Assembly: GCA_902492455.1 (NCBI GenBank)
Contig: CABULH010000005.1
Location: 124,001 to 188,000, forward strand
Reading direction: 5' to 3'
Length of the DNA stretch: 64,000 nucleotides
Origin: an uncultured Oscillospiraceae bacterium
GTDB taxonomy: Bacteria > Bacillota > Clostridia > Oscillospirales > Acutalibacteraceae
Shown here: one piece after another, positions 9,351 through 18,375 of the stretch
Layout of the letters: every line of letters starts with the position of its first letter
Position numbering within the stretch: position 1 is the first letter of the stretch
The notes under the pieces: generated by a model
What the model was told of the DNA's origin: nothing
The model's database searches: none
What the model saw: the letters and a program-made list of their open reading frames with translations, nothing else
Made by a program: the position numbers and the translations under genes

Positions 9351-9923
9351 TTATAAGAAAAGGGGCTGCAGCTGGGTGCCCGCCTGCGCCGCGGTGATGG
9401 TATCCGGAATCCGGGAGAAATCCGCCACCAGGGAATTGGGCTTGTTGAGGGTGTCGTCCTGGCTCATGGGAACGAAGTATATATATTTGGTGTTTTTCAG
9501 CAGGGCAATGCTCCGCATGGAAGCGCCCAGAGCATCGTTGGTGGAAACCGCCAGAATCACCGGGCGGCTGCGGCGCAGGTGGCTTTTTACCGCCAGGGTC
9601 ACCGGCGTATCGCTGATGCCGTTGGCCAGCCGTCCCAGAGTGGAACCGGTGCAGGGGGCTACGATCAGCACGTCGAACAGCCCCTTGGGGCCGATGGGCT
9701 CCACTTCCGTCAGGGTGAGCAGGGGTTCCCGGCCGGTGATCTCCTTAAGCCGGGCCTTGAAATCCTCCGCCCTGCCGAAGCGGGTATCCAGCCCCGCCGC
9801 ATTGAAGGACATGATAGGGGTGATGTCGGCTCCCGCCTCCTGCAGCTCTTCCATCTGCTTCAGGACCCGGTCAAAGGTACAGAAAGAGCCGGACAGGGCG
9901 AAGCCAATCCGCAGGCCGTTCAT
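9351..9923 (-). CDS. dpaB: Dipicolinate synthase subunit B
   Basis: 190 residues. Flavoprotein-fold partner (SpoVFB) of dipicolinate synthase, which makes the spore-core compound pyridine-2,6-dicarboxylate in the mother cell. The N-terminal LRIGFALSGSFCTFDRV and the VLIVAPCTGSTLGRLANGISD block are diagnostic. The start overlaps the dpaA stop by 4 bases (translational coupling). Presence of this pair indicates the SpoVF route to DPA rather than the EtfA-dependent route of some clostridia. Confidence 0.93.
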   Translation of the reverse strand: MNGLRIGFALSGSFCTFDRVLKQMEELQEAGADITPIMSFNAAGLDTRFGRAEDFKARLKEITGREPLLTLTEVEPIGPKGLFDVLIVAPCTGSTLGRLANGISDTPVTLAVKSHLRRSRPVILAVSTNDALGASMRSIALLKNTKYIYFVPMSQDDTLNKPNSLVADFSRIPDTITAAQAGTQLQPLFL

Positions 9924-10792
9924 TGGATCCCCTCCTTAATCATGTTGAGAATGGTGTTTTTGATGATGGCTCCCGCGCTTTTTGGGGCGACCCGGCCCGG
10001 CAGGGACAGGGCCCAGATGGTTTTGATCTGCATCTCCGCCGCGGCGGTGAAGTCCACCCCTCCCGGCCGGGAGGCCAGATCGATGAGCAGGGTATTCCGG
10101 TTCAGCCGGGCCAGAACCGCCCGGTCAAAAAGCAGGGTGGGGACGGTATTGAAAATCACGTCGAAGTCTCCGGCGTTGGCCAGCTGATTCAGCTCGATGG
10201 AGGAACAGCCCTGAGCCTCCGCCCAGGAGAGATCGGAAAATTTCCGGGCGGCCACGGTCACGTCCGCCCCCAAGGCGATCAGCAGGCGGGAGAGCACCCG
10301 TCCGATCCGGCCATAGCCGGTAATCAGGCACTGGGCGCCGCTGATGGTCACCGGCAGCTCCTCCATGGCCAATTGAATGGCTCCTTCGGAGGTGGGAACG
10401 GCGTTCTGCACCATCAGCTCTTCCCGCTGAAAATAATCGTGAATCCGCATGCCGCGGCTCTCCACTTCCTTATGCATCAGGTCGGAAACCTGTCCGCCCA
10501 CCAGCAGCTGGTCGGCGTGCAGGGCGTTGAGCACCTGATCCAAGGTGATGCGGACCCGGGAAAAGGGAGCGTTGATGGTGGACCCGTCGGTGGTGACGGG
10601 CAGGGGCAGGATGACGCAGTCCGCCAGGGACACGGCTTGGGCGGGGTTGGTGCAGCCGGTGACGCAGGGCGGCAGATCGGTGCTGTCGAAGCCGGATGTA
10701 ATCACTTTATAACCATCCACAGCCAGCTGTCCCGCCAGGTAAGCCGACCGCAGATCGCCGCCGATAACGGCGAACGTCTCTATGTTGTTCAT
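9920..10792 (-). CDS. dpaA: Dipicolinate synthase subunit A
   Basis: 290 residues. NAD(P)-binding subunit (SpoVFA). An N-terminal catalytic-type domain starts with FAVIGGDLRSAYLAGQLA. A Rossmann domain carries ITGYGRIGRVLSRLLIALGADVTVAAR, and LIDLASRPGGVDF follows. The family oxidises dihydrodipicolinate derived from the lysine pathway. First gene of a dpaA-dpaB operon. A SigK-like promoter sits 30 bases upstream (10823-10851), matching mother-cell expression of the B. subtilis homolog. The ribosome site GGAGG is 8 bases from the ATG. Confidence 0.94.
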   Translation of the reverse strand: MNNIETFAVIGGDLRSAYLAGQLAVDGYKVITSGFDSTDLPPCVTGCTNPAQAVSLADCVILPLPVTTDGSTINAPFSRVRITLDQVLNALHADQLLVGGQVSDLMHKEVESRGMRIHDYFQREELMVQNAVPTSEGAIQLAMEELPVTISGAQCLITGYGRIGRVLSRLLIALGADVTVAARKFSDLSWAEAQGCSSIELNQLANAGDFDVIFNTVPTLLFDRAVLARLNRNTLLIDLASRPGGVDFTAAAEMQIKTIWALSLPGRVAPKSAGAIIKNTILNMIKEGIQ

Positions 10793-10822
10793 ACCGATAA
10801 CCTCCAGAGGATAATCTTGCTA

Positions 10823-10851
10823 TATCCTATGAATGCGTCCGGGTTTTGGTG
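10823..10851 (-). promoter_or_regulatory. Candidate SigK-type promoter of dpaAB
   Basis: On the minus strand CATAGGATA (10831-10823) fits the CATAnnnTA -10 box of the mother-cell sigma factor SigK. A CACC (10851-10848) lies 16 bases upstream, fitting the loose -35. The predicted leader is ~25 nt. Confidence 0.5.
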
Positions 10852-11026
10852 CCTTTCTTCCGGAATTTTGGGGCTTGGCCGCAAAACCACGGACAGGCCG
10901 CCCCTGCTTGGAGCCAGGCAGCCATATATCCCAAAAACAACTGCGGTGGTTCCCGGCGAAATACAGAAATTTAGTGGTAATATTGTCGGGCGTATGGTAC
11001 TATGATCCGTGCGAGGAGGGAAAACC

Positions 11027-11521
11027 ATGTCTGATAAGCCCAAACAAAGACTCATTATCATCAGCGGTTCCCCCTGCGTCGGGAAAACAACGGTGGCAAC
11101 CGCCTTGTTCGAATCCTATGAAAACAGCGCCTATTGCGACGGCGACTGGGTGTGGTGCGTCAATCCCTTTTCCATCGATGATCCGCGGCTGCGCTGCGGC
11201 GATAAAAACATGTCTTTTGTGATATCCACCTATTTAAACGCACATTTTGACACGGTCATACTTTCCACTGTGGTGGCCATGTACCCATCCATCCGGGAAC
11301 CCTTATTGAAGGATATTACCGCTACAGACTACACAACCATTGGTTTTACGCTCACCTGCTCGGAAAAAACATTGGCCGAACGGCACCAAAAGCGCGGCGA
11401 CCACAACGAAGTATCCTTTGAATGGCTCCGGATGGAACCCTACGCCGGCGACTATGTGATCGAAACGGATGATAAAACCGTCGCGCAGATTGTGAATGAA
11501 ATCCGGGCAATCATCGGTTAA
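11027..11521 (+). CDS. P-loop nucleoside/nucleotide kinase-like ATPase
   Basis: 164 residues from the ATG at 11027, which has AGGAGGG six bases upstream; the longer reading from GTG 11009 would swallow the ribosome site. The Walker A motif is SGSPCVGKTT at residues ~14-23. The central VILSTVVAMYPSIREPLL and the TCSEKTLAERHQKRGD lid-like stretch resemble small AAA/shikimate-kinase-like phosphotransferases. Substrate unknown. Followed after 29 bases by a membrane-protein gene and probably co-transcribed. Confidence 0.75.
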   Translation: MSDKPKQRLIIISGSPCVGKTTVATALFESYENSAYCDGDWVWCVNPFSIDDPRLRCGDKNMSFVISTYLNAHFDTVILSTVVAMYPSIREPLLKDITATDYTTIGFTLTCSEKTLAERHQKRGDHNEVSFEWLRMEPYAGDYVIETDDKTVAQIVNEIRAIIG

Positions 11522-11550
11522 ATATCCCCATACTGAAAGGATGAATCTTC

Positions 11551-12339
11551 ATGCTGATTATGTGCCTGATTTTTTTGGCCGCGGCGGCCGGCGTCATTGT
11601 CCTGATCGCCCTGGACTGTGCCAAAAAGCTGCCTCTGACCGCGCCGCCGGGAGTGCTGGCGGCCGTCCTGCTGTTTTCCGCCCTTCTTCCAGGCTATCTG
11701 CTGCTGCTGGGCCGGAAGGCGATCCCCCTTGGCTGGGAAATCCTGCCCAGCGCCGCGGCCGCTTGTCTGCTGGGCGTTCTTTGCCTCTATATCATCATAA
11801 AAAGCAACATCCGGCCCCGGCCGCGCAGGACGGATGAAACGGACAAAATCCCCAGACGGCTGCGCAGTTCCCGGCGGCTGTTGGTCTATGCGCTGTTCTC
11901 CGGCGCTCTCTGGTTCCTGATTCTCGGCGTCTGCGGCGCTCTCGCCTGCCGGGCAGCGGAGGAACCCGTGACCCTGTCCGGAATTCTTTCCGGTATTTTT
12001 TTCCTGCTGACCAGTCCCCTGTCCACCGGATATATGATGATTATTTCGCCTTTTTTCCTCATTGTCGGTTTGCCGGTTTTTATATTTGCCTGGATTCCCT
12101 TTGTTCTCTCCCTGATATTCATCGGCTATATGGCCGTCCTGGGCGTGTCCGCCTTCGCCTTCGCTCTCAACGGCGTCTGCCGGGCAGCGGCGGAACCCCG
12201 GCTGCGCAAATGGCTGGCGCTGTTCATTCTGGCGCAGCTGATTCCGCTGCTGAACCTGGCCGCCATGCTCCTGCTGCTGATCCTGGAATCGGTGATGCTG
12301 CGCAAAACCGCCCAGCCTGGGGCAGCGTCCGCCGCCTGA
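11551..12339 (+). CDS. Polytopic membrane protein of unknown function
   Basis: 262 residues with ~6-7 hydrophobic segments: residues 2-22, 32-54, 68-88, 112-132, a long stretch ~145-215, and 225-250. A basic loop (RPRPRRTDETDKIPRR) follows the third. No conserved motif or family was recognised. The ATG at 11551 has GAAAGGATG nearby. Co-oriented with the kinase-like gene and ended by a strong terminator. Confidence 0.65.
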   Translation: MLIMCLIFLAAAAGVIVLIALDCAKKLPLTAPPGVLAAVLLFSALLPGYLLLLGRKAIPLGWEILPSAAAACLLGVLCLYIIIKSNIRPRPRRTDETDKIPRRLRSSRRLLVYALFSGALWFLILGVCGALACRAAEEPVTLSGILSGIFFLLTSPLSTGYMMIISPFFLIVGLPVFIFAWIPFVLSLIFIGYMAVLGVSAFAFALNGVCRAAAEPRLRKWLALFILAQLIPLLNLAAMLLLLILESVMLRKTAQPGAASAA

Positions 12340-12351
12340 TAAAATCCAACA

Positions 12352-12395
12352 AAAAAAGAGATTGGCTTGTTTTTCAACGAGCCAATCTCTTTTTT
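12352..12395. terminator. Strong bidirectional terminator
   Basis: A 16-bp perfect inverted repeat (12352-12367 with 12380-12395; AGAGATTGGCT/AGCCAATCTCT) has A and T runs at the ends. It separates the plus-strand membrane gene from the minus-strand GH36 gene. Confidence 0.9.
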
Positions 12396-12405
12396 ATGCC
12401 ATGTT

Positions 12406-14109
12406 TTATTTCTTCCGCAGATAAACCCGGGCGGCATGAGGCGCCAGAGTCACGGTCATATCGCCGGAAACCTCCAGCTTTTCGCCGGACCACAGCTCGG
12501 TATAGACGCCCGCCGGAACCATCTGGGAGGGACGGGTTTTCTCGTCGGTGGGATTAAAGAAGAGATAAGCCTCTTCCCCTGTGCAGGAAACGCCCCGGGC
12601 GATGGTGCAGTCGCTGTCCAGGAAAACGCAGCGTTCCAGCCGGTTGTCCAGCAGCTGCTGCATCCAGATCCGCTCGCCCTCGGTGAGCTCGGGCATGGGA
12701 TCGCTGATGATCTGAGCGCCGCAGGAGGCCAGGGCGCAGGAGAGATGGAAACGCTTCTCCTCCTCGGTAAGCTCCGCGCCGTGAAGCAGCAGGCAATCGG
12801 GATCACCCAGCCAGAAGCTGCCGTGCTGATACTGACGGTGGAAGCACTCGTAGGTCACCTGCTTGACAACCGGCCAGTTCCGCAGGATATCGGCAGAAAT
12901 CCGCATACCGTGAACCAATCCTAATGTGGGCCAAAGCGCAGAATTGCAGCCCAGCACGAAGGCATCCGGCCCCAGCACCTCCAGAATCGCCTCCATGCCC
13001 ATGCGGTAAGCCTCGATGCTGGTGCAGTTGGGCTGATGACGGCGGCCAAAGGGCAGCGCCCCCCACATGTTGGCGTCCATCTTGAAGTAGCGGCAGCCCA
13101 AATCCTTATACATGGTGGAGAATACGTGCTGGAGATACCGGCGGGCTTCCGGATGGGATGTATCCAGCATATACCAGGGGCCGGCCCGCCAGCCCGGATA
13201 GGTCACCCGGTCGCTGCTCAGGGGCTTGCCCTCGTCGTCCATCACAAACCAGTCGGGATGATCCAGGAAAAGGCGGCTGTCCTTTTCCGCGGTGAAGGGA
13301 GCGGTCCAGATGCCGGGAACCATGCCGTGATCGGCGATTACTTTGCACAGTCCTCCCACGCTGACCCCCAGCTTGTCCGATTCATCCAGCCAGTCGCCCA
13401 TGAACTTCTCATAGCCGTCGTCGATCTGAAAAACCTGCAGCTGCGGCAGCTTCTCCTGAATGGCTTCCATATTCCGGGTCAGCAGCGGCAGGTCGATATT
13501 GGTGCCGTAGCAGTACCAGGAGCACCAGCCGGTGGGCACACTGCCGCCCAGCGGCGGATGATTGCGGTGGATCATCTCCCGCAGCGTCTCATAGAGGGTT
13601 TCATATTTGTCGGCGGACATCGCCAGGAACTCTTCCAGCTCCACCGTCTCTCCCGGCTGCAGGGTGATCCCCTCCAGCACCTGGACAACCTCCACCCGGT
13701 CGGCGTACAGCCGGAATTCCCCCCGGAAGCGGCGGCAGGTGGTGAAGGCGTATAGGTCAAAGCCCTCGGACAGATTCAGCTGAAGCACGTTATAAACAGT
13801 GAACGCGCCTTCTGTCTGGGGCATACGGTAGTGATCCCGGTCGCTGACCGTGCCGGTGAGCCGGGGCTCCGCCAGGGTGCCGCCGTACATGGACAGCATG
13901 TTGTAGCCCTCCGCCCAAAACGGCGTGTCCATCGGATAATGGAGCTGCGTCAGGCTCACCTCTTCAATCTGTACTTCTTGGCCGCTCTCATTCACCGCCC
14001 GGAAAGCATCGGCCTCCCCGCGGGTGATCTCCACCCGGACGCCCTCCATCCGGCGGCCGGCCTTATCTCTCACAACCGGATCAAAATTATACGATGCGGT
14101 CATTGTCAT
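12406..14109 (-). CDS. Alpha-galactosidase-like glycoside hydrolase (GH36)
   Basis: 567 residues, probably cytoplasmic (no signal peptide). The GH36/clan GH-D barrel motifs are visible: GWCSWYCYG (195-202), VFQIDDGY (226-233), a nucleophile Asp at ~344 in YFKMDAN, and the acid/base Asp at ~406 in GMRISADIL. A beta-sandwich N-terminal domain and a C-terminal beta domain (VTLAPHAARVYLRKK) flank the barrel. It would hydrolyse terminal alpha-galactosides or related residues. At 567 aa it is shorter than the ~720-aa GH36 group I enzymes. Monocistronic with its own promoter, divergent from the six-gene glycan operon. Confidence 0.88.
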   Translation of the reverse strand: MTMTASYNFDPVVRDKAGRRMEGVRVEITRGEADAFRAVNESGQEVQIEEVSLTQLHYPMDTPFWAEGYNMLSMYGGTLAEPRLTGTVSDRDHYRMPQTEGAFTVYNVLQLNLSEGFDLYAFTTCRRFRGEFRLYADRVEVVQVLEGITLQPGETVELEEFLAMSADKYETLYETLREMIHRNHPPLGGSVPTGWCSWYCYGTNIDLPLLTRNMEAIQEKLPQLQVFQIDDGYEKFMGDWLDESDKLGVSVGGLCKVIADHGMVPGIWTAPFTAEKDSRLFLDHPDWFVMDDEGKPLSSDRVTYPGWRAGPWYMLDTSHPEARRYLQHVFSTMYKDLGCRYFKMDANMWGALPFGRRHQPNCTSIEAYRMGMEAILEVLGPDAFVLGCNSALWPTLGLVHGMRISADILRNWPVVKQVTYECFHRQYQHGSFWLGDPDCLLLHGAELTEEEKRFHLSCALASCGAQIISDPMPELTEGERIWMQQLLDNRLERCVFLDSDCTIARGVSCTGEEAYLFFNPTDEKTRPSQMVPAGVYTELWSGEKLEVSGDMTVTLAPHAARVYLRKK

Positions 14110-14133
14110 CCCCTCCTGTTCGAATTGGTTTTA

Positions 14134-14161
14134 ATTATATCCAAGGAAACCAAATATGCAA
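14134..14161 (-). promoter_or_regulatory. Predicted promoter of the GH36 gene
   Basis: On the minus strand: TTGCAT (14161-14156), a 16-base spacer and TATAAT (14139-14134), 25 bases from the start codon. Confidence 0.65.
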
Positions 14162-14214
14162 GATGTTTCCCTCTGTATACTGGGAAAAATATAAATAATG
14201 ATGGGTTTTCTTAA

Positions 14215-14243
14215 TTGTTCGCACCCCCCTGCTTTTATATGAT
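14215..14243 (+). promoter_or_regulatory. Predicted promoter of the six-gene glycan operon
   Basis: TTGTTC (14215-14220), a 17-base spacer and TATGAT (14238-14243). Downstream, 14250-14282 is an A/T-rich stretch with repeated AATTTTC and TTTTCC tracts that may bind a regulator. Confidence 0.55.
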
Positions 14244-14302
14244 GAAGATGGAAAATTTTCTGTTTTCCAACAATTTTCCCAACCAAAAACGGAGGGCATG
14301 GA

Positions 14303-15235
14303 ATGAAGATTCAATTGATGCCGGATACCCATTTTCAAAAGGGCTTCACGGCGATGGGCCTGATGGACAAAACCGAGAGCCATGAGCCGGTGGGACAGCT
14401 GGTTTGCGGCCATCCGGAGGAGACACCCCGGTGGAGGCTCTGCGCCTGGTGCAGCCGCTTCAGCTTCGCCGACCCCACGCTGAACACCGTACATAACCCC
14501 GCCGAGGGGATTTACCTCTTTGAAAATCCCAGCAAAAGGGTGCATGTGGATACCAACCAGGGAATGATAGGCCTGGATCTGATGGCCTCCAAGGTATACG
14601 ACCGGCCCCGTCCGGATCTGGATACCCCCTGGGCGCATCTGCTGATTGAAACCGACTTCACCAGCATGGAGAACCCAGCACCCGAATGCCGGCTGTGTAA
14701 CCTTTCCTCCCTGCAGATGTCCATGCAGTGCCGCCTGGTCTATTTCCAGGGTGACCGAAGCGTGCAGGACGATGAGATCCACGCGGCCCAGTTCGTCTTT
14801 TTTCTGGTGATCCAGAACCGCAACCCGAAATCCGAAGGCTATGGCGAGATGATCTGGTTCTCCATCCCGGTGTTCGACAACCGTCACGAGATGATCGAGC
14901 GGAGCATCGCCTATGACGCAGGCACCAAGGCGCTGATGGTGTCGGTGGATCCCCACAGTTATCTCAGCGAGACCAACAACTTCTGGCGGGACGGCAGGAT
15001 CGCCGCCGGACCGGACAGCCCCTGGGTCCAGGTCAAGGCGGATATTCTGGCGGAGCTGAAGGACGCCTATCAGCAGGCACGCCAGCGGGGCTACATCCCC
15101 CACACCCAGTTTGAGGATCTGTACGTGGGCGGCATGAACACCGGCTGGGAAATCCCCGGCGTTTACGACGCCCGGATGGATATCAAGGATTTACGGCTGG
15201 ACGGCGTATACGAGGGCGATTGCGCCCCAAAATAA
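14303..15235 (+). CDS. Protein of unknown family, first gene of glycan operon (paralog of 21373-22239)
   Basis: 310 residues, no signal peptide or membrane segment. I do not recognise a family. It is related to the protein at 21373-22239: both have an N-terminal FxKGF/FxRGF, a WxL..WC block, W(A/P)HLLI, a block IHAAQFVFFLVI...MIWFSIPVFDNR, and a C-terminal GWE...YDARMDIKDLRL. The alternating hydrophobic pattern suggests an all-beta fold (jelly roll or lectin-like), so it could be a carbohydrate-binding or hydrolytic protein. The start ATG has GGAGGG six bases upstream. It lies 24 bases before the GH106-like gene. Confidence 0.75.
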   Translation: MKIQLMPDTHFQKGFTAMGLMDKTESHEPVGQLVCGHPEETPRWRLCAWCSRFSFADPTLNTVHNPAEGIYLFENPSKRVHVDTNQGMIGLDLMASKVYDRPRPDLDTPWAHLLIETDFTSMENPAPECRLCNLSSLQMSMQCRLVYFQGDRSVQDDEIHAAQFVFFLVIQNRNPKSEGYGEMIWFSIPVFDNRHEMIERSIAYDAGTKALMVSVDPHSYLSETNNFWRDGRIAAGPDSPWVQVKADILAELKDAYQQARQRGYIPHTQFEDLYVGGMNTGWEIPGVYDARMDIKDLRLDGVYEGDCAPK

Positions 15236-15259
15236 ACCGATCATGAAAGAGGAGGCAGG

Positions 15260-18200
15260 ATGATGCTGTATCCCAAAAAACAAGAGCCCTTGACTCTGGA
15301 GGATTTCCAGAATCCCGGCAGCGAATACCGCGGCGCGCCCTTCTGGGCCTGGAACGGCAAGCTGGACAAACAAACCCTGCTGGATCAGATCGACGTGTTC
15401 CAGCAGATGGGCTTCGGCGGATTTCACATGCACGTGCGCACCGGTATGGACACCCCCTATCTCAGCGATGAGTTTATGGAAATGATCAAAGCCTGCAACC
15501 AGAAGGCCCAGGAGAAGAAGATGCTCTCCTGGCTGTACGATGAGGACCGCTGGCCCTCCGGCGCGGCAGGCGGCTTTGTCACCTCCGACCTGCGCTATCG
15601 GGAGCGGTTCATGCGCCTCTCCCCTCATTTCAAATCCGAATACGAGGTGGACAAAGCGGCTTTCGACGCCAAGATCGCCGCGGGAGAAAAGCCCCTGGGC
15701 TATCGTCTGGCCTGCTATCGGATCACCCTGAAGGACGGCTATCTCACCGACTATCAGCGGCTGGAAACGGTGGACCACGGCGAGGACGACAGCGTGTGGT
15801 ACATTTATTTGGAGCTGGACGCGGAAACCCCCTGGTACAACAACCAAACCTATGTCAATACCCTGGATAAGGCGGCGATTCAGCGGTTTATCCAGCTGAC
15901 CCATGAGCGGTACTACGAGCTGCTGGGGGACCAGTTCTCCAAATCCGCGCCGGCGATTTTTACCGATGAACCCCAGTTCAAATGCAAGCAGACCCTGGAC
16001 TATGCCGAAGAGCGCAAGGAAATCCCGCTTCCCTTCACCGACGATCTGCCCGATACCTTCCTGGCCCGGTACGGCTATGATCTGTTGGATCATCTGCCCG
16101 AGTTGTTCTGGGAACCCCGCGAGCTGTCCAAGGTGCGGTATCATTACCACGATCATCTGTGCGACCGCTTCACCGAAGCCTTCCCCAAAACCATCGGCGA
16201 CTGGTGCGAGGATCACCACCTGGCGCTGACCGGCCACGTAAACGCCGAGCAGGACCTGACCTCCCAGACCTATTCTCTGGGCGAGGCCATGCGCAGCTAT
16301 CCCCATTTCCAGCTCCCCGGCATCGACCTGCTGCTGGACCGCCATGAGTTTTCCACCCTGAAGCAGGCCCAGAGCTGCGTTCATCAGTGCGGCCGGGAAG
16401 GGATGCTCAGCGAAATCTACGGCGTTACCAACTGGGACTACGATTTCAAGGGCCACAAACTCCAGGGCGACTTCCAGGCCGCTTTGGGCGTCACCATCCG
16501 GGTGCCCCACCTGAGCTGGATGACCATGAAGGGAGAGGCCAAGCGGGATTACCCCGCCTCCATCTTCTATCAGTCCCCCTGGTACAAGGAATATCCCATG
16601 ATCGAGAACCACTATGCCCGGCTGAACACCGCCATGACCCGGGGACAGTGCAGCGTCCGGGTGGGCGTGATCCATCCCATCGAATCCTTCTGGCTGCTGT
16701 GGGGACCCAAGCAGCAGACCGCCGCCCAGCGGGAACAGGCGGAAACGAATTTCACCAACCTGGTGGAATGGCTGCTCTTCGGTCTGATGGATTTCGACTT
16801 CATCTCCGAATCCCTCCTGCCCTCCCAGGACGGCGGCGGCGTGCCGCTGAAGGTGGGCAAGATGGCCTACGACGTGGTGGTGGTCCCCCCCTGCCTCACC
16901 CTGCGCCGCTCCACGGTGGAGATCCTGACCCGCTTTATGGAAGAGGGCGGCGACGTGGTCTTCTTCGGGGATCCTCCTGTGCTGGTGGACGCCCTGCCCA
17001 GCGGCGACGCCCGGACCCTGTGGGAATCCGCCAGGCATTACGCCTTTGACCGGATTCATATGATGGACGCCCTGGCCCCCTACCGCACGGTGGAAATCCT
17101 CAACGATCAGGGGATCCGCACCAATCACCTGCTGTACCAGATGCGCCAGGAGGAGGACAACCGCTGGCTCTTCATCAGCCATGTTTACCGGAAGCACAAC
17201 TGGTATGAGTACGCGGAAAACGTCAAGATTATCCTGGAAGGAAATTGGGCTCCCACTCTGTACGATACCATGACCGGGACCATTTCCCCCATCCCTTACG
17301 AGCATCAGGGCGGCAAAACCATCATCAACCGCAGCTTCTATGCGGAGGACAGCCTGCTGATCCGGCTGGTTCCCTCCGACGTCGCCTGCCTGCCGGCGGA
17401 AGCGCCCCGGCAGTATGTGGACGGCTATCAGCTTCCCGAGCCGGAGGGCTATACCCTGTGCGAGCCCAACTCCCTGCTGCTGGATATGGCGGAATACTCC
17501 CTCAACGGCGAAGACTATCTGCCCCAGGAGGAAATCCTCAAGCTGGGCAATCTGGTCCGCGCCCGGCTGGGCATCCCCTCCTTCATGGAGAACCTGGCCC
17601 AGCCCTGGACGGTGAAGCAGACCGAAACGCCTCACGACAAGCTGCGGCTGCGGATCACCATCCACAGCGATATCGAGTGCGAAGGCGTACGTCTCGCCCT
17701 GGAAATCGAGGAGGGCCAGCGCATCCTTTTCAACGGCCAGGAAGTGGCAGTAAAGCCGGACGGCTGGTTCACCGATCCCTGCATCCAGACCGTGCCCCTG
17801 CCCGCGCTGAAAAAGGGCGAAAACGAGCTGATTCTGGAAATGGCCTTCGGCAAGAAAACCAACACCGAATGGTGTTATCTGCTGGGCGATTTCGGCGTGG
17901 AGGTCCGCGGCTGCCATTCCACCGTGGTCGCCAAGCCCGACCATCTGGTATACGGCAGCGTAGTGCCCCAGGGTCTGCCCTTCTACGGCGGCAGCATCAC
18001 CTATCATACCTCTTTCGAATCGGACGGCGTTCACGGCGCGGAGCTGTGGATTCCCCGCTATTCCGGCCCGGTGATGACGGTGGATCTGGATGGCAAACGG
18101 CAGGGACCGGTGGCTCTGGCCCCCCATACCCTGGATCTGGGCGTGCTGCCGGCGGGCCGCCATACCCTGGATATCACCCTGTACGGCAACCGGATCAACG

Positions 18201-18355
18201 CTTTCGGCTGCGTCCACTGCACCGATACCGAAATGATCTGGTTCGGCCCCGACTGCTGGCGGACCAGCGGCAACGCTTTCGCCTATCAGTATCAGCTCAA
18301 GACCTTCGGCATTACCCAGAACCCCTGGATTCGTACCTATGAAAGCACCCATTGA
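15260..18355 (+). CDS. GH106-like glycoside hydrolase (alpha-L-rhamnosidase family)
   Basis: 1031 residues, no signal peptide, so probably cytoplasmic. The N-terminus carries the pattern of GH106 and related large hydrolases: GAPFWAWNGKLD, then MGFGGFHMHVRTGMDTPYLS, then LYDEDRWPSGAAGG. It continues with a TIM-barrel region (TDEPQFKCK, NAEQDLTSQTYSLGEAM), a glutamine amidotransferase-like segment, and C-terminal beta-sandwich domains ending ENELILEMAFG...MIWFGPDCW. The family cleaves terminal alpha-L-rhamnose or similar deoxy-sugars. The exact GH family call is by pattern only. The second ATG (15263) is an equally good start given GGAGG at 15251-15255. Confidence 0.75.
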   Translation: MMLYPKKQEPLTLEDFQNPGSEYRGAPFWAWNGKLDKQTLLDQIDVFQQMGFGGFHMHVRTGMDTPYLSDEFMEMIKACNQKAQEKKMLSWLYDEDRWPSGAAGGFVTSDLRYRERFMRLSPHFKSEYEVDKAAFDAKIAAGEKPLGYRLACYRITLKDGYLTDYQRLETVDHGEDDSVWYIYLELDAETPWYNNQTYVNTLDKAAIQRFIQLTHERYYELLGDQFSKSAPAIFTDEPQFKCKQTLDYAEERKEIPLPFTDDLPDTFLARYGYDLLDHLPELFWEPRELSKVRYHYHDHLCDRFTEAFPKTIGDWCEDHHLALTGHVNAEQDLTSQTYSLGEAMRSYPHFQLPGIDLLLDRHEFSTLKQAQSCVHQCGREGMLSEIYGVTNWDYDFKGHKLQGDFQAALGVTIRVPHLSWMTMKGEAKRDYPASIFYQSPWYKEYPMIENHYARLNTAMTRGQCSVRVGVIHPIESFWLLWGPKQQTAAQREQAETNFTNLVEWLLFGLMDFDFISESLLPSQDGGGVPLKVGKMAYDVVVVPPCLTLRRSTVEILTRFMEEGGDVVFFGDPPVLVDALPSGDARTLWESARHYAFDRIHMMDALAPYRTVEILNDQGIRTNHLLYQMRQEEDNRWLFISHVYRKHNWYEYAENVKIILEGNWAPTLYDTMTGTISPIPYEHQGGKTIINRSFYAEDSLLIRLVPSDVACLPAEAPRQYVDGYQLPEPEGYTLCEPNSLLLDMAEYSLNGEDYLPQEEILKLGNLVRARLGIPSFMENLAQPWTVKQTETPHDKLRLRITIHSDIECEGVRLALEIEEGQRILFNGQEVAVKPDGWFTDPCIQTVPLPALKKGENELILEMAFGKKTNTEWCYLLGDFGVEVRGCHSTVVAKPDHLVYGSVVPQGLPFYGGSITYHTSFESDGVHGAELWIPRYSGPVMTVDLDGKRQGPVALAPHTLDLGVLPAGRHTLDITLYGNRINAFGCVHCTDTEMIWFGPDCWRTSGNAFAYQYQLKTFGITQNPWIRTYESTH

Positions 18356-18375
18356 GGAAAGGCGGAATATCAAAA

